Source: Fomitopsis serialis (Eukaryota; Basidiomycota; Agaricomycetes; Polyporales; Fomitopsidaceae). From it: a stretch of DNA of 64,000 nucleotides. The translations under genes and the position numbers were made by a program. The notes beneath the pieces are model-generated. The model searched no databases, was not told the DNA's origin, and saw nothing but the letters and a program-made list of their open reading frames with translations. The stretch is taken from contig NW_025954978.1 of NCBI RefSeq assembly GCF_022376445.1, forward strand, positions 310,001-374,000, written 5' to 3'. Numbering within the stretch: the stretch's first letter is position 1; every line of letters starts with the position of its first letter. Below are positions 45,893-58,000 of this stretch, in pieces.

Positions 45893-46801
45893 TTACTGCG
45901 AGTCGTTGCACTGTACATATCGCTGCGAATACAGTGGCTGTCCCTGGTGCGGAGGCGCAGTTTGCACCGCGAGAGCAAGCCTCGGAATGAACACATTCTC
46001 CGAGCTATACATTAGCTCAAAGACCCACAGACAGTCCACAGTGACGTGGCCGGCTTCCTGCGCGTCGTAACCCGGTAACGCGAGCCGCCAGGCCCGGGTG
46101 CCAGAGACGCCATGCTGATTGTACCACCTTGTCGAGACTACAGTGCAGTCCTCCGACGACTGGGCGGACACGTGAAGTCAGCTTAGTTTCGGATTACAGA
46201 CAAACCGGGGACGTACACAAACTTTGCAGTATACTTCTAAGCAAGTGAAAAGGTCACTTAGAAGTTCAAATCGAGTGAGCGGCATGTCAATGCCGTCTTG
46301 ATTTGGTCGGTATGTGGCGATCTTATAGGACCTCTCGCATGCATAGCCCGGCCACTTCAGCGCACGTCAGCTTCATGAGGCCTCCCAAGAGATAGATTAA
46401 TAATCACGTACGTTAAGATGTATCACAATAGTCTTCTCTGGCTTCATCCCCGGCCTCGGGCGTGGCAGCGCGATGCCCGTCGGGTCCTCCATTGCGTCGA
46501 AGACCCAATCACGCCATTTACTATCCCAGGGTATTCCAGGTTGCGTCGCACCCTTCAAATTGAATGAGATCCCTTGTAATCCTTCAAACACCGGGCTGAC
46601 ACGTCCAGGTAACGGGATATGCAGAGGGACGACGACAGGGTCCAGGCGGAGTAAGTGCCAGGCGGGCTCCTTTCCGTCGGGACCAATGGAGCCTCGGCCG
46701 TTGTGCGTCGGCACGATCACAGTCTCGGACCTAGCTGGCATAACTTGATCACTGATGGCAGGACGAGTAGGGTTGACTTCTGGTTTGAGGAAGAAGAGCA
46801 T
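45893..46801 (-). CDS. Uncharacterised protein, two or more exons
   Basis: The first exon starts at an ATG at 46801 (MLFFLKPEVNPTRP) and reaches VIHLN before a GTACGT donor near 46410. A second convincing piece, SSEDCTVVSTRWYNQHGVSG ... VTVDCLWVFELMYSSENVF, runs from a CAG acceptor near 46166 to the stop at 45893. The 250 bases between are an unusually long intron for this window or hide a small exon. I do not recognise a domain; the sequence looks like a soluble beta-rich protein with conserved Trp and Cys. A TATATAAG string on the minus strand at about 46893-46900 is a likely TATA element 95 bases upstream. Confidence 0.5.
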
Positions 46802-47538
46802 GGATGTATCAAGTGGTTGTGGCTCTTGGGTGTGCGTAATGTTGGGAGAGGTGGTGGAGAGGTGAGTGCCATTGTGTGCTCTAGCTCCCCCTTATATAGC
46901 GGAAGACACGTTCAGTGGCCACGATGCACGACAAAGCGTGGCGTAGAACGAAGTTACTCGTAGCAAAGTGGCCAGCCAGGGGGGATCAAAGCGCGCGGAG
47001 CCAATAGAAGGCCAAAGCGCAACATGAACTGCCAGTGTGCAAGCCACAGCGTTATATTAACATGCTAAGAATGGTAATTATGACACTTACCTGTTGTCTT
47101 CGCGACAGCACCGCCGGCTCGCTCTCCTACGCTTTGGTCGTAAGCCAAACTTGCAACTTAAGTGGCGGGGAGCATGATACCGGGATCATCAGGCCGAGCC
47201 TAAATGAGTGGTGAAGCTCGCCTGCGTGTCTAGCAAAGTCAGAAGATTCGGTCGTGATCATGCATGAGCCAGCTGTAGTGTACTCCCACTCTAGGCTATT
47301 GAGGCTGCAGCTGGTACATTTCCCGAACTCCCATGCAGGTACCAGTGGATGGTGGCAAGTCAAATCTTGCTCACCGCGTCACGCTCGGAAGCGTTATCTT
47401 ATCTCTTCCTTGATTTGGCAAGTGACGCAATGCCTGGCATCCGTGCAGGAAGGCGGCAGTCCTCCAGCGACCTGCCTTGTAACGTCTCTCTCCTCCAAAC
47501 GCTCTCGCGGCTGTGGGCAACCCTCGTATTTTACAATC
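46802..47538. promoter_or_regulatory. Divergent gap between the 46801 gene and CIA30
   Basis: Transcription goes outward on both sides. Apart from the TATA string near 46895 for the left gene, nothing specific is seen. Confidence 0.4.
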
Positions 47539-48494
47539 ATGGCAATGTCTCGTTTCTCGGCGTACCTGAACAGGAGCAGCAAGTTCGTCCAGGACAACGC
47601 GTCGCGTAGTACGTAGCCTCGGAGCATATCCTCATTCCGACCTGAGAGACGACCTGATGTCGCAGTGATACGTATGACGGGAGCGGACGAGCCCTCCCGC
47701 GCCCCAATCACGCTCTTCAACTTTAACACCCACGAGGCTATCAAGCAATTCGCTACCGGGTGCGACTCGGACGTCGGCGGGATGTCTAACGTCAACTTCG
47801 CGCTGGACGAGTCCACCGCGTCACCGTCCACGTCGAACGAAAAGCTCGCGGAGCTCTCCAGACCGACGGCGAAGTTCTGGGGCGAGATGCGGCTCGGTGT
47901 CCGCCACGGACTCGAGGGGCGGATCCGCGGCGGGTACGCGGGCTTCAGGAGTAAGGCACGCACCTACCTGTATGCTGGGTGTTTGTTCTCATTGACGTGT
48001 TCTCCCTTTACGATGGTGCTTGGAACGATAGCCTAGGACATCGCTGTTTGGCGATATCATGGACGACGTGTCGATGCACAAGTTCCTTGCGCTGCGCGTG
48101 CGTGCCGCCGGGCACCCCCGCACGCGGAACTCATACTACGTGAACATCCAGACGGACGGGCCTATCACGACCGACCTCTGGCAACATCGGCTGTACTTTC
48201 GACGAGACGACGGCGGGTGGGAAGACATCTACGTGCGTGCGCCGTGAATTGAACCGCCAAGCCTGACCGCGCCCATTGTTGACCCCACAGATTCCCTTCG
48301 ACGCCTTCGTCCTGACGAACGTCGGTGAGGTTTCGTATGACCAGATTCAGATGTACCGCGAGCGCGTGCGCACCGTCGGTGTTTCGCTCCTCGGCGGGAA
48401 CAGCAGCGTTGAGGGCCCGTACGAGCTCGGCGTCGACTCCATCTTCGCGGTGAACGAGGAGGACGTCCCGCCAGACGCTGCACCTAGTGAGTGA
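47539..48494 (+). CDS. Complex I intermediate-associated protein 30 (CIA30, NDUFAF1-like)
   Basis: Mitochondrial assembly factor for NADH:ubiquinone oxidoreductase. Exons read as 47539-47608, 47666-47969, 48037-48232 and 48291-48494, all GT-AG. The N-terminus MAMSRFSAYLNRSSKF is basic and Ser-rich without acids, consistent with a mitochondrial presequence. The CIA30 domain, a beta-sandwich, shows ITLFNFNTHEAIKQFATGCD, SDVGGMSNV, GEMRLGV, the YAGFRSKARTYLTSLFGDIM junction, FLALRVRAAGHPRTRNSYYV, DLWQHRLYF, IPFDAFVLTNVGEV and GVSLLGGNSSVEGPYELGVD. The stop used is 48494; a GTGAGT overlapping it could instead be a donor to a further short exon. The presence of this factor implies the organism has complex I. 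Confidence 0.9.
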
Positions 48495-49606
48495 CGAGGC
48501 CTTCCTGACTGCGTCAGTACTCATGCGACCTTTCCTTAGAAACGGACGCTTCAAATGGGACGCAGTGGGAGAGGCCGGCCGTTTGAGGGCCAGCTCTCAT
48601 GTCATTGCATCTGCCAGGGGTGGTGGCATCAATCCGTGCAGGTCCTACGCGATTTCCTCGGAGAACAAAACGCATGTCCGTATTCGTCGATATCGATGAA
48701 CATTTCCACCTCGACGCTCGTGCCTTCACCCCGCCGGTGCGAATGCTACACTCATTTTGTGGCGATTTCTAGCCTGAATGAGGCGGTCTCATGCGCAACC
48801 GTGTAAGAGTACCGTGCACCTGTACAAATTGGCCTTGAACTGCAAGCCTGAAGTAGGTGTGGTCTACGGTTCTCCAAACGCGCTAGGACTTGGGCGGCGG
48901 GTCCTACACAGCAGCATCTTGCCAACCTGCAGCCGTGCTTATTTTCAGGTCCTTGGCCATCGCGCAAGGAGTCCGACGCTGACGTGCTCGCTGGGTTCAG
49001 TCCCAATTTTACTTGACGTTGCATACTCGCACAATGATGTGCACAATTACCCTAGTCGGTCGCTGTCTTTGGCGCGGGCATACCTCGAGGAGGACTGCCT
49101 CATGGAATAAAGGATGGGTTATCTCGAGCCCTCTTATTTAAAAATCCGCTAATGCACCTCAGGGCCTGTTGATGTGACGAAAGGATTGCAACCTGTATGG
49201 TGAAACCGGGTGTAGATGTACCTTGCTGTAGTGCATGCGCCGTGCGGAATGGACAAAGACGGCGGTCCATCTCCGCTCTCCCCTCCTCATATTAGTGCCG
49301 AGAGGGGCACGCACTTGTGCACTTTTCGCCACGGTGCGATTGCAGTATTCCTGTCCAGATGATCGGTCACATGTGCGAAACTAAGGGTAGCCTCTTCGAC
49401 GAATTTCGGCGATTGGCATCGCGCTGTCGCTGCGCTTGCCAGCTGGAAGTCAAATGGCCGAAGGGACGAGGACGCGCCGAGTTGAGCTCAATAGCACACA
49501 CAGAAGTAATGGGGACCTCAATCTCATAATTCACGAACAGTGGGATGCAGCGATCGTCTACAAAATGCAACATCTACTCCACGTCCTAGACGTATGCGTG
49601 CTCCAC
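48495..49606. other. Intergenic region, nothing recognised
   Basis: About 1.1 kb downstream of two converging genes. Open frames on both strands are short and mutually overlapping. No repeat or RNA gene was recognised. Confidence 0.45.
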
Positions 49607-50055
49607 TCAGGGCTTCGATTTCCAGAACTTCGAACCCTTCTTCTTCTGAGCCGGGTGCCCGCCAATGGGGGCCGGGTCGTGGATGCGGTACCCCGGGATC
49701 GGCATCGGGTCGTTCGGGTTGTAGGGCGGCGGCTTGTGCTCTGCGTCAGCTGGACGCGGATTAGGGTCCGTCTTCTTGTACTTGGGCGAGGGTTTTGGCT
49801 TCGTCGGCGCACGAGCCATCAGCATATGCGACGCATCGCGGGCCTCAAGGACATCCGCCACTGCACGCGCAAGGATCTGCACGTCGTAGTGGAAGTCGCG
49901 TGCCTCGAGCTCAGCACTGTGAACCCGCGTCAGTTTCAGCTTGAGCCGCTGCGCTGTCGAACGACTCACGCTTCGTAGCCAGTGGGCAGCGCCATGACCG
50001 AGGGTGCCGCCGCGATGGACGCAAGCAGAAGAGTGAACGCAGTGGTGAAGCGCAT
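49607..50055 (-). CDS. Small secreted protein
   Basis: Start ATG at 50055, MRFTTAFTLLLASIAAAPSV, a textbook signal peptide with predicted cleavage after ALP or shortly before it. One intron of about 55 bases follows GYEA (GTGAGT donor, CACAG acceptor). The mature part is only about 110 residues: ELEARDFHYDVQILARAV, a short helix, then a Pro/Lys/Asp-rich stretch (TKPKPSPKYKKTDPNPRP, KPPPYNPNDPMPIPGY) ending in KKKGSKFWKSKP. There are no cysteines in the visible mature sequence, so it is not a Cys-stabilised effector type. LEAR and KKK pairs could be Kex2-like processing sites. No family is recognised. A minus-strand TATAAAA is at 50262-50268. Confidence 0.65.
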
Positions 50056-51956
50056 CGTGTCTTATTTGCAGTGTGAGGTACGGTGGTCGTAAGAGGTGAG
50101 ATTGAGGGTCGTAAGGAAATCAAGCAACGCTGCGAAGGAAATATCAGTGCGGCCCTCCAGAAGAATCAAACCCGTGGCACTCACCAACCAGTGCGAGACT
50201 TTCAGTGAACTCAGAAGGAATGAAGAGGCTGAGCTGGTTTTCCGTAGCATTCTGCCCCTCCTTTTATACGACGAAGCTCGCCACTGGCACGGCGTCCCGA
50301 CAGCTACAGCCAAGGACGTGAAGATGTGCTCCATACGCGACCCCATTGCCCTAGTTTCACACCAAGACCCTCCACATGGTGCATGAGGGGCTTGTGTCGA
50401 GCCTCAGGCCGATGGACCAGGGGCTCGGGCGGTCAAGGAGCGGCCCCTGGTCGATTCGTTCGTGCAAGCGACCCGCACCGGTAACTTGTCTCACCGATGA
50501 TCTCGTTCAGGACGGGAACGTCGGTCGCGTCAAGCGCTCTCCCAATTCTGCAGACCGTGGTTTTGGGTGAAGCAATCATATTGCATGGTTCATGCCACTG
50601 TACGCCGCTGTACTGCGCGACTGTACGATACGGTTGTGTCCTGCGATTGTTACGGTGTAAGTAAATCTGTTATGTATATTGTCCCATTCTGCTAGTTCGC
50701 TAAGTTGTGCCTATTAGTCTGCTGCTTGCCCAAGTATTCTGGAAGTAGTTTAAGCTGACACCGTCAATACAACTTGTTGCCGGATTGATTTCAAGCGCCA
50801 CAGTACGCGCACAAGGATTGACGACCCAGAGTCCCGCCTGTGCGCGCCGCGTGTTTCGCCGCGGCCGGGTCTGATAACGAGCTACACAACTTGCGACCAC
50901 CCGGGATGTGGAGTCGCAAAACTGGTGGGCGATTTCTGACTCAGAAAAAGCGGGTCGCTAGAGATGGCGTATGAAAGACAGTGGCTCGGCGGTAGCACAT
51001 TCTGGCAGGAGGAGGCCAGCGACTCGGAGTTCGTACTACGGCGACTAGATCTGTATCTAGATGTTCAGTGCCATCATCTATCTTGATTAGTAGCGCCACT
51101 CTGTTCCGCATCGCGATTGCATCCCTACTGCAAATAGGCGCCCCGGGCGGGCTTACCTCAGCGTCGACGAGGTCGATCCTTCGGGCTGCCCGTGGAGTAG
51201 TATGTAATAGAGTGAACTTGCAGCTACTATATGATCACATACCGCTAGACCCCGAGGCGGCCTCGGTATCCAGGGGCGTTCCGCATCAGGAATTGACCAC
51301 TGGCAAGTATCGACGAATGTCGAGCTAATAGACCGAGGTTTGTGGCTAAGGCAAGCTAAGGTCAGCCGGAAGACGGGAAAGTCGGACAAAGGCCTAACGA
51401 CCTCCGCCTGTGGCTGTGCACACGTTTCGGGAAGGCATCAGAGTAGCAACTTCATTCCACGCGGGTGCCTTGGACCACCCGCGGTATCGACGAACGATGT
51501 GCAGCGTAGAAGCAATCGGGGGCACTGTCCGGGTGATGCGCGAAAGCGCGGAGCGTGGTTGGGATGTCTCGCGCTGCATCCAAGTCGGAGGCGCGCAATC
51601 CTTTGAGGACGTCAAGGACATGGAGTTCTGTTGGAGCATACGGTCAGGGACGAGCTCGCAAGCTCGGCCGCGATAGTACCTCGCCGAGAGGAGATAGGGG
51701 GAGGGTATATATAATGAGGGGAAATTCGTGTATCTACCTCACGCGATTGCCCTTCGGGCATCGTCCGCGCCCGGGACACTCGCGCCCGTCGACCGTCGTT
51801 CTGCTTGTTCTCACAAGTTCGCTCCCCGTTCATGAATGAGGTTTCGGTTTCGTTAATTCTGTGTGCTAATGAGTTGAACTCGGCGACTCATCGTCTACAT
51901 AGCCGCCTGACTTCCAATTATTCAATATTGTATACGACAGCGCGTTGCTCAAGGCG
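50056..51956. other. Long intergenic region
   Basis: The first 300 bases are the promoter of the small secreted protein. The remaining 1.6 kb shows no recognisable gene on either strand; an AT-rich patch lies at 50570-50760. Confidence 0.45.
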
Positions 51957-53883
51957 TCATCTGGTAACTTCTTCCCATGTAACCCCAGAGGAGCCTTGCA
52001 CCATCCATTCGGCCTGTAATGCGGCGCTCTCACCAGCGCCTAGCCCTCGTACCCACTCGAAGACACCCTCGCCCTGCCTACCCTCCGCCTCACGGACGTT
52101 CGCGCCCAGCACTGCACCCATTCCAGCCATAGTGGCCATCGTGATCGGCTTGTCCTCTTCCGCGTCGGCGTCGATTTCCTTGACAGCGCAGACCAGCAGC
52201 CCGCGTTGTGGGTACGTCGACACGGGCAGCGCGTCTCGCAGGATAAGCGTAGGGATGTGAAACGGGTTCGTGTTCATCACAACGTAGCGCGTTAAGCGCC
52301 GGGTTGTCCATGTCTGCTCGGAGAACGGACGCGCAGCGTCCGCGTCCGTGTGCAATGTTCGCCGATGGACAAGGTGCACAGCACTGTCGAGGCCTAGTGG
52401 CACTCTGAACGATTCTCCTGGTGCGACATCCTGCTCCAATGAGCGCCGAGCGCGCGCGCACGCTGGTGAGTCATGAGATCGACGTACCTCGATGGATGTC
52501 CTCGCAACCTCTTCGCCATCGACGTACGCCGTCAATTCGCCAGCTACGAGAGTGCACTCGCCGCAGTGCCGTGCACGACACTCCACAAAGGCGCCGGGGC
52601 GGACGCGAGGTGCGCATATCCAGGTGTATGTAGCATCGAGCAGGAAAGATGCAATGTTGACGACGTGCGCAGTCCCGTCGCATCGGACGGTCTGGGGCTG
52701 AGCTGAAGAAAGGCTGACACTTTGAGTCGTCGGCGGTGGATCAGGGCCTCGGTTCGGAGGGGCATCTGAAGCGCGACTGTCAAGGTAGTTGTCGGGACCG
52801 AGGGAGCTAGCAGATTGAGCAGGGAAGAGACCGGCAGACACCGAGCCGAAAGGTCTCTCTCTCCACAACATTTCTATAGCGATCGGTGGCACGGGCACGA
52901 AAGGCTGCGCAGCCATTTGCGACGCCGACAGGCCTCGCTCGGGCAAAGGCGCGACGTTGATTTGAGGGAACGCAGATGTTGCGGTGGTGCCCACGAGTAC
53001 AGTGGAAGACACCAGCATATCTGGGTAGGCCGACGTCGCCAGGTTTGTTGAATGAGGCGGAGAGGTACCGTCGCCGTATAGGTCATCAACGCTCGAGGTA
53101 GCGGGCGTAGGCTCTCGAACAAACGTATACATCGCGTCCTCCCAGTCTTCGCCCGTAGTCTGCTTTACGCGAACGTTGTAATCGATAGAAACTGCCGGAG
53201 TGAGGTGCCCATCTACAAGTTCCGCCGTCGCGCGCAGGTCGTAGTACGGCTTCCAACTGGTTCCGCTGACCTCTGCTCGGCTACTGATCAGCATTCACTA
53301 GTGCTGTGACGGCTTGAAGCGACATCAATAGACTCACTGTATCTCAGTATCAAACCGAGAGCACATTTCTCTGGAGCTTCTACGTCTAGGCTGACATATG
53401 CCTCAGCCTGTCCAATGCGCCTTGAGACATCAGTTTGATGGGGCGGATTTGTAGTGGACTGTGCCCCCTGATTTTCAGCAGTGCGATTTGTACACAGAGC
53501 GCAACCGCATTTCTCCTCAGTCTCCCAACTATCCCGTGGCCCGCACTGCTGCGCTAGAAGAACAGGCAGTGGTCGTGGTGTATCGCCGTCGACGCCGGGG
53601 CTGGTGCTGAATTCATCAACTTTGTAATGCGCGTCAAGCCGGTCGTTGGAATGGGCGAGAGAAACCTGTAACGACAGCGGATCGATGCTGCTGGATAGAT
53701 GCGCAATGCTGATTCTTCGTCGACCTGCCTAGTACAATGTTGTTGGATGCACTGACGAACTGACGACCACGCGGGGCGCACCTGGAGACTGATCGAGAAT
53801 GTACGAACGACTTCAGCGTAGGCGTGATGTACAGCGACGGATTTCACCGGGTGCACCAAAGTGTCGATGTGTAGAGTGTTCAT
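51957..53883 (-). CDS. DUF4140/DUF4139 (mucoidy-inhibitor-A-like) protein
   Basis: ATG at 53883 begins MNTLHIDTLVHPVKSVAVHH with AYAEVVRTFSISLQ, the start of the DUF4140 domain, continued after a short intron by AGRRRISIAHLSSSIDPLSLQV. A Cys-bearing linker (EEKCGCALCTNR) leads to GQAEAYVSLDVEAPEKCALG, then after an intron near 53300 SGTSWKPYYDLRATAEL, the DUF4139 core. The core is followed by low-complexity Ser/Pro sequence, TYTWICAPRVRPGAFVEC, TAYVDGEEV, and a C-terminal beta-rich part ending WMVQGSSGVTWEEVTR. The family occurs in bacteria and fungi; its molecular function is not established. The frame is clean throughout. Confidence 0.85.
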
Positions 53884-54290
53884 ACGAGCTCGGCGGGCTG
53901 AGGAAGTGGCGAAGGAGAGTGCACAGCCTCATAGACGTTGGTTGACCAATGCTTGGGCATAATTGACAGATAGGCGCACACCACTCGCACAACACGCTGA
54001 AACACAGGAGAAACAGGTAGCAGACGCTGGCAAGGCTGCAGAGGACTACCGAGAAGGACCTCACCGTATGTGCACTTAGCTTGTCAATGGACGAAAATGA
54101 TCGAGAACATGTAGTCCTGCAAGCAGCATAGATGCTGTGCAATGCAAGCCCGAGATAGATAGACGATGATATGACAAGACAGAACAGACCGCCGAGCAGC
54201 ACTAAGCGACCGTCTCCTCTGTAGGACTGAGGAACAGGAATATAGACGTTAGCAACGATGGGTTGCAAAAACAAGGAATTACGCACCTCG
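53884..54290. other. Gap between two minus-strand genes
   Basis: Contains a minus-strand open frame (53813-54286) with two hydrophobic stretches (LVLLGGLFCLVISSSIYLGL, VCYLFLLCFSVLC). It overlaps the start of the DUF4139 gene and has no known relatives that I recognise, so it is not called as a gene. Confidence 0.4.
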
Positions 54291-54683
54291 TTACAAGTCA
54301 GTTTCCCCTATTCTGGTGGCCACCTTCTGATACCCTCTAGTTGGCTTCCTCTCCTGCCTCTGCTCTGTCTTTGTCCGCACCGCTGAAGCGGGCACATTCT
54401 CCACTTGCACCAGCTCCTTCACCCGCAATATCTTCCCAGCAATGTCAGGCGAGTGTGTGTGATAGACTGTTTGCATTCGCCGATGGATTCCGAGTGCGAC
54501 GAGCGTGGCCTTGACATTCGCGCGCAGGGAAATGGCCGAGCGACGGAGGGTTATGCGGAAGTGGGTGTTCGGTTCGACTTGCTCGCTGGCGTCGGTACCG
54601 ATGAGGCGTGCCCATTGCCGTATAGACTGGCGACTTGTAGAGGATGTCCGCAGGGAGAGCTTCGAAGGCAGCGTCGACCACAT
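54291..54683 (-). CDS. Mitochondrial large-subunit ribosomal protein uL30m
   Basis: Intronless 130-residue protein from ATG at 54683 (MWSTLPSKLSLRTSSTSRQS, an Arg/Ser-rich mitochondrial presequence). The L30 fold is clear: THFRITLRRSAISLRANVKA with TLVALGIHRRMQTVYH, then SPDIAGKILRVKELVQVENV. The basic end RQERKPTRGYQKVATRIGE is typical of fungal mitochondrial members. It is the counterpart of yeast MRPL33. Open sequence continues upstream of the ATG but without another in-frame ATG nearby. It is divergent from the BRCT-protein gene, 346 bases away. Confidence 0.9.
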   Translation of the reverse strand: MWSTLPSKLSLRTSSTSRQSIRQWARLIGTDASEQVEPNTHFRITLRRSAISLRANVKATLVALGIHRRMQTVYHTHSPDIAGKILRVKELVQVENVPASAVRTKTEQRQERKPTRGYQKVATRIGETDL

Positions 54684-55029
54684 CTTCGTGCTCGTCGACG
54701 TCGTGGTGGCAGACAACGAAGGAGAGGAACGTGACCTTATTGACGCGTAACGTCACAAACATGTCACAGATCACGGTCGCGTCTGCACTCGGCGCGCGAC
54801 GCGGCTTGGACGCGATCCATATCGTTCAACCGTTGCTTGAGTGCTCCATCGGCCCTTTCACCCTTCTTTCCACATCTCTGCACACCACTACTGCGGAACT
54901 CTGGACGCACACACACGGATAGCATTCGACCTAGGAGCAAACGAGACCGCTAATCAGCCACAATAACCATCTACTGTCCTGAGCATCCTTCACGAACTTC
55001 CTTCACTCTCAACCGATATCATCTGAAGA
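54684..55029. promoter_or_regulatory. Short divergent promoter, uL30m / BRCT-protein gene
   Basis: 346 bases separate the two start codons, so the promoters must overlap. C/T-rich stretches occur at 54850-54890; no TATA box is evident. Confidence 0.5.
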
Positions 55030-58000
55030 ATGAACCGGCGAAGGACGAACAAATCTGCGAAGGTATGAATGTGATAGCTATATCTTCTGCTGCTGCTCAC
55101 CAGCTGTATGTAGGTTCCGAACGTGAAGTTGCGGCCAGCAGCTCCGTCTGATCGAGCAAGCAGGAACCGCGAAGATGCAGATGCGCCACCATCATGGGCT
55201 CGCGATATGGGATTTGACTCGGAGCAGGAAGTTAGCACCGTGGACTTGTGTCCGAGGCCTTTCCAAGGAGTCGTCGTGTGCGCTACAGGCATTGAGGACA
55301 AGGTGAGTTTTCCACCTTTTCGAGTACACGACAGTCGATCTGTCTCCCGCGACCATTTGCGATACTGCTGAAGATAACGGTTTCTCTGCGCTGGCCGGAC
55401 CTATATTCAATGCTATGCGTTGGCAGTATTGCGGGTCTTAGTGAGCTGGTGCTGATTCCTACTAAATGACATGCATCACCTATGCGCAAGCGCAACCCTT
55501 CTTCACTCGTGCAAATGCTGACCAGTTTGTATGACATAGACGACGTTATTCAAACAAGCTCTAGAGCTCGGAGCACTCGCAACTGGCGACCTGACGGACA
55601 GAGTAACGCATTTGCTTGCTGCTGAGCCCGGAAGCGCGAAGTACAGAGTGAGTTTGCCGAAGTCTATCCACGTCGTTGTGTTTATCTGCAACTACAATCT
55701 TCAGTGCGCACTGGAAAACAAGATCCCTATCATGCACCCAGACTGGATCACGGAGAGCTTCGACATCTGGCTCAAGGGCGACGATGTAGACCTGCCAACG
55801 GTATGACTACCTTTACCCCTGACTGATACTGAAAGTAGCTGAACAGTGGTTCAGAGCATCGAGAAATACCGCCTCCCCGTCTTCACAGGTGTCGTCTTAT
55901 GCCTCTCCGGCATCGACGACGTAGAGCGCCGCACGGAGATCAACAGACTTGTCACGAAGAATGGCGGCAAGTATGTGAAGAACATCGAGCGTCCCGTGAG
56001 GGTGACGCACCTTGTCTGTGGGAGCGCGAATGAAGACCAGACGGAGAAGATGAAATATGCAGAGAAATTCAACCAGAGGGGCGAGGCGAACATCCAGATC
56101 GTGTGGGAGGAGTGGTTCTGGGATTCGCTAGACTTCGGAGGTGCGTATCAAGGTGAGTAGCCGTAGGCGGCGAGCATGACCGATTCGCAGGGAGGTTCGA
56201 TGAAGCTGCGTACAAAGCATCTAATCCTCGCCCGCAGCGAAAACAACTACCAGAACGTAAGTACATCTCGGCTTCATCTCACGATGTCAGATTGATACTT
56301 TATCACAGGGGCTACCCCTCCCCGGCCATCTTCCTCACCCCAACCGCACAGCTCGCAATCTCATCCGCAACAAAGAAGGAACAACAGCACCGACCTTCTC
56401 GCAGCCGCAGTGAACGACGAAGAAGAGGTCGCCTCTGCGCGGCGCGTCCCCGCAGAGATGCTCGCCATCTGGGGGAGCCTGCTCAAGCCGCGGGGCTTCG
56501 AAGTGCAAGCTGGGCGACTCGTACGGAGTCCAACCAGGTCGCAGCCGCAACAGCCGTCTGGCGGCGAGGAGTCGCCGAGTAGGACAAAAATGGAGCGTTT
56601 GAACGTGAATGTGGAGAATGAGCAGCTGAGCGCGAGGATGAAGGGCAGGTCAACAAGCGCACTTACGCTGTCGTCGTTCAGACGAGCAAACTCGTTTGCG
56701 CCCATGAGCAAGGACAAGGATGTAATGGGTACGAGGCAGCCATTCAAGCGGGCCCCTGTAGGACCTCAGACGTCTTTCCTTGCTCATCCGTCTGAGTCTT
56801 CCGCTCGAGCGGGACCGTCTCGGCTGTCAATAATGGTACCAGGTGACAAGGATAAGGAGAGGGAGGAAGAGGGTTCGGAACCGGAGTCAAGCACTTCGAC
56901 ATTGTTCAAGGGTCTCAAGTTCCGCGCTCTAGGAGAGGCCCAAGGGCCGAGTGTTAAAGCTGCCATCAAGGATTACGGCGGGACTCTGGTCAGCGAACTT
57001 GACGAGGACGTTGACTTTATCATCGTGCGCCTGGTCAGGTACGTTGTACCCAGCCCCTCTGCTCGACTCCCTTGACCAATATGCTCTCAGTGGGAGCAAC
57101 TTCTTCCGGCAAGAAGCGGACGAGGACGAGCGCAGAAGGTACAGGACGGAGTGCTGGCTCGAGCGATGTATATTCGATGAACGAATATGTCTGCCTGAGG
57201 AGCATGTTGCTTTCCTGCCGCTCAGTGTACCTACTCCTATCGATGGTGGTTTCTTCTCTTCGATATCGAAGGTCATGTCACTGACTGAGTCACCAGGTGC
57301 TGAGCGGATTGTCCTGAGCCATTCGGGCCTGGACCAATCTGAAGCGTGCTGGATACGAAGACTGGCTCGCGCACTCGGCGCCACTATCTCGCCAAACTTT
57401 TCTCGTCATTCCACGCATCTTCTGTGCCCTAGTCGGACGGGTGCGAAGGCGGAGAAGGCTATCGAGTGGGGCGTCCCGATCGTGGATATGGCGTGGCTGG
57501 CAGCCCTTGCTAATACCGGTAGCATACCTCCTGCGCAACACGACGCAGATATCGCCCCAGAACCTCCATTAGGAGTCGAGACAGAGTCGGCCGAGGTGGA
57601 CTTAGACCTGGCACCGCCTAAGGTAGATCGGAAAGGCAAAGGAAAGGCGAAAGATGAGGCGGAAGCCACGATGTCGGATATCACGAATGGTACGCTTCTT
57701 GTACTGAAGCGTGAGCGTGTCCCATGCTGACCGACTGCGACAGGTATCTCTTGTGATCAATCAGGAATTACATCGCTACAACATCACCATTCTGAGCCTG
57801 GCCTGAACACTGTAGGCACGGACGATGTTTCGTCAGGCGCAGAATCTTTTGGAAAGCCGAATGGCCTGCTTGACACACATTGGAACCCACCGGCGACACC
57901 ACCTCCACCGAGCAGATCACACAGCGGCCTCACTCGTTCCGCCTCCGCTACTACCATCTCTGTCAACTCCACCCAGATCCTCGTCAAAGACAGTCGCGCG

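Noticed and set aside
53813..54286. Minus-strand frame with two hydrophobic stretches
   Set aside because: Overlaps the start of the DUF4139 gene and part of its promoter; no family resemblance; probably chance.
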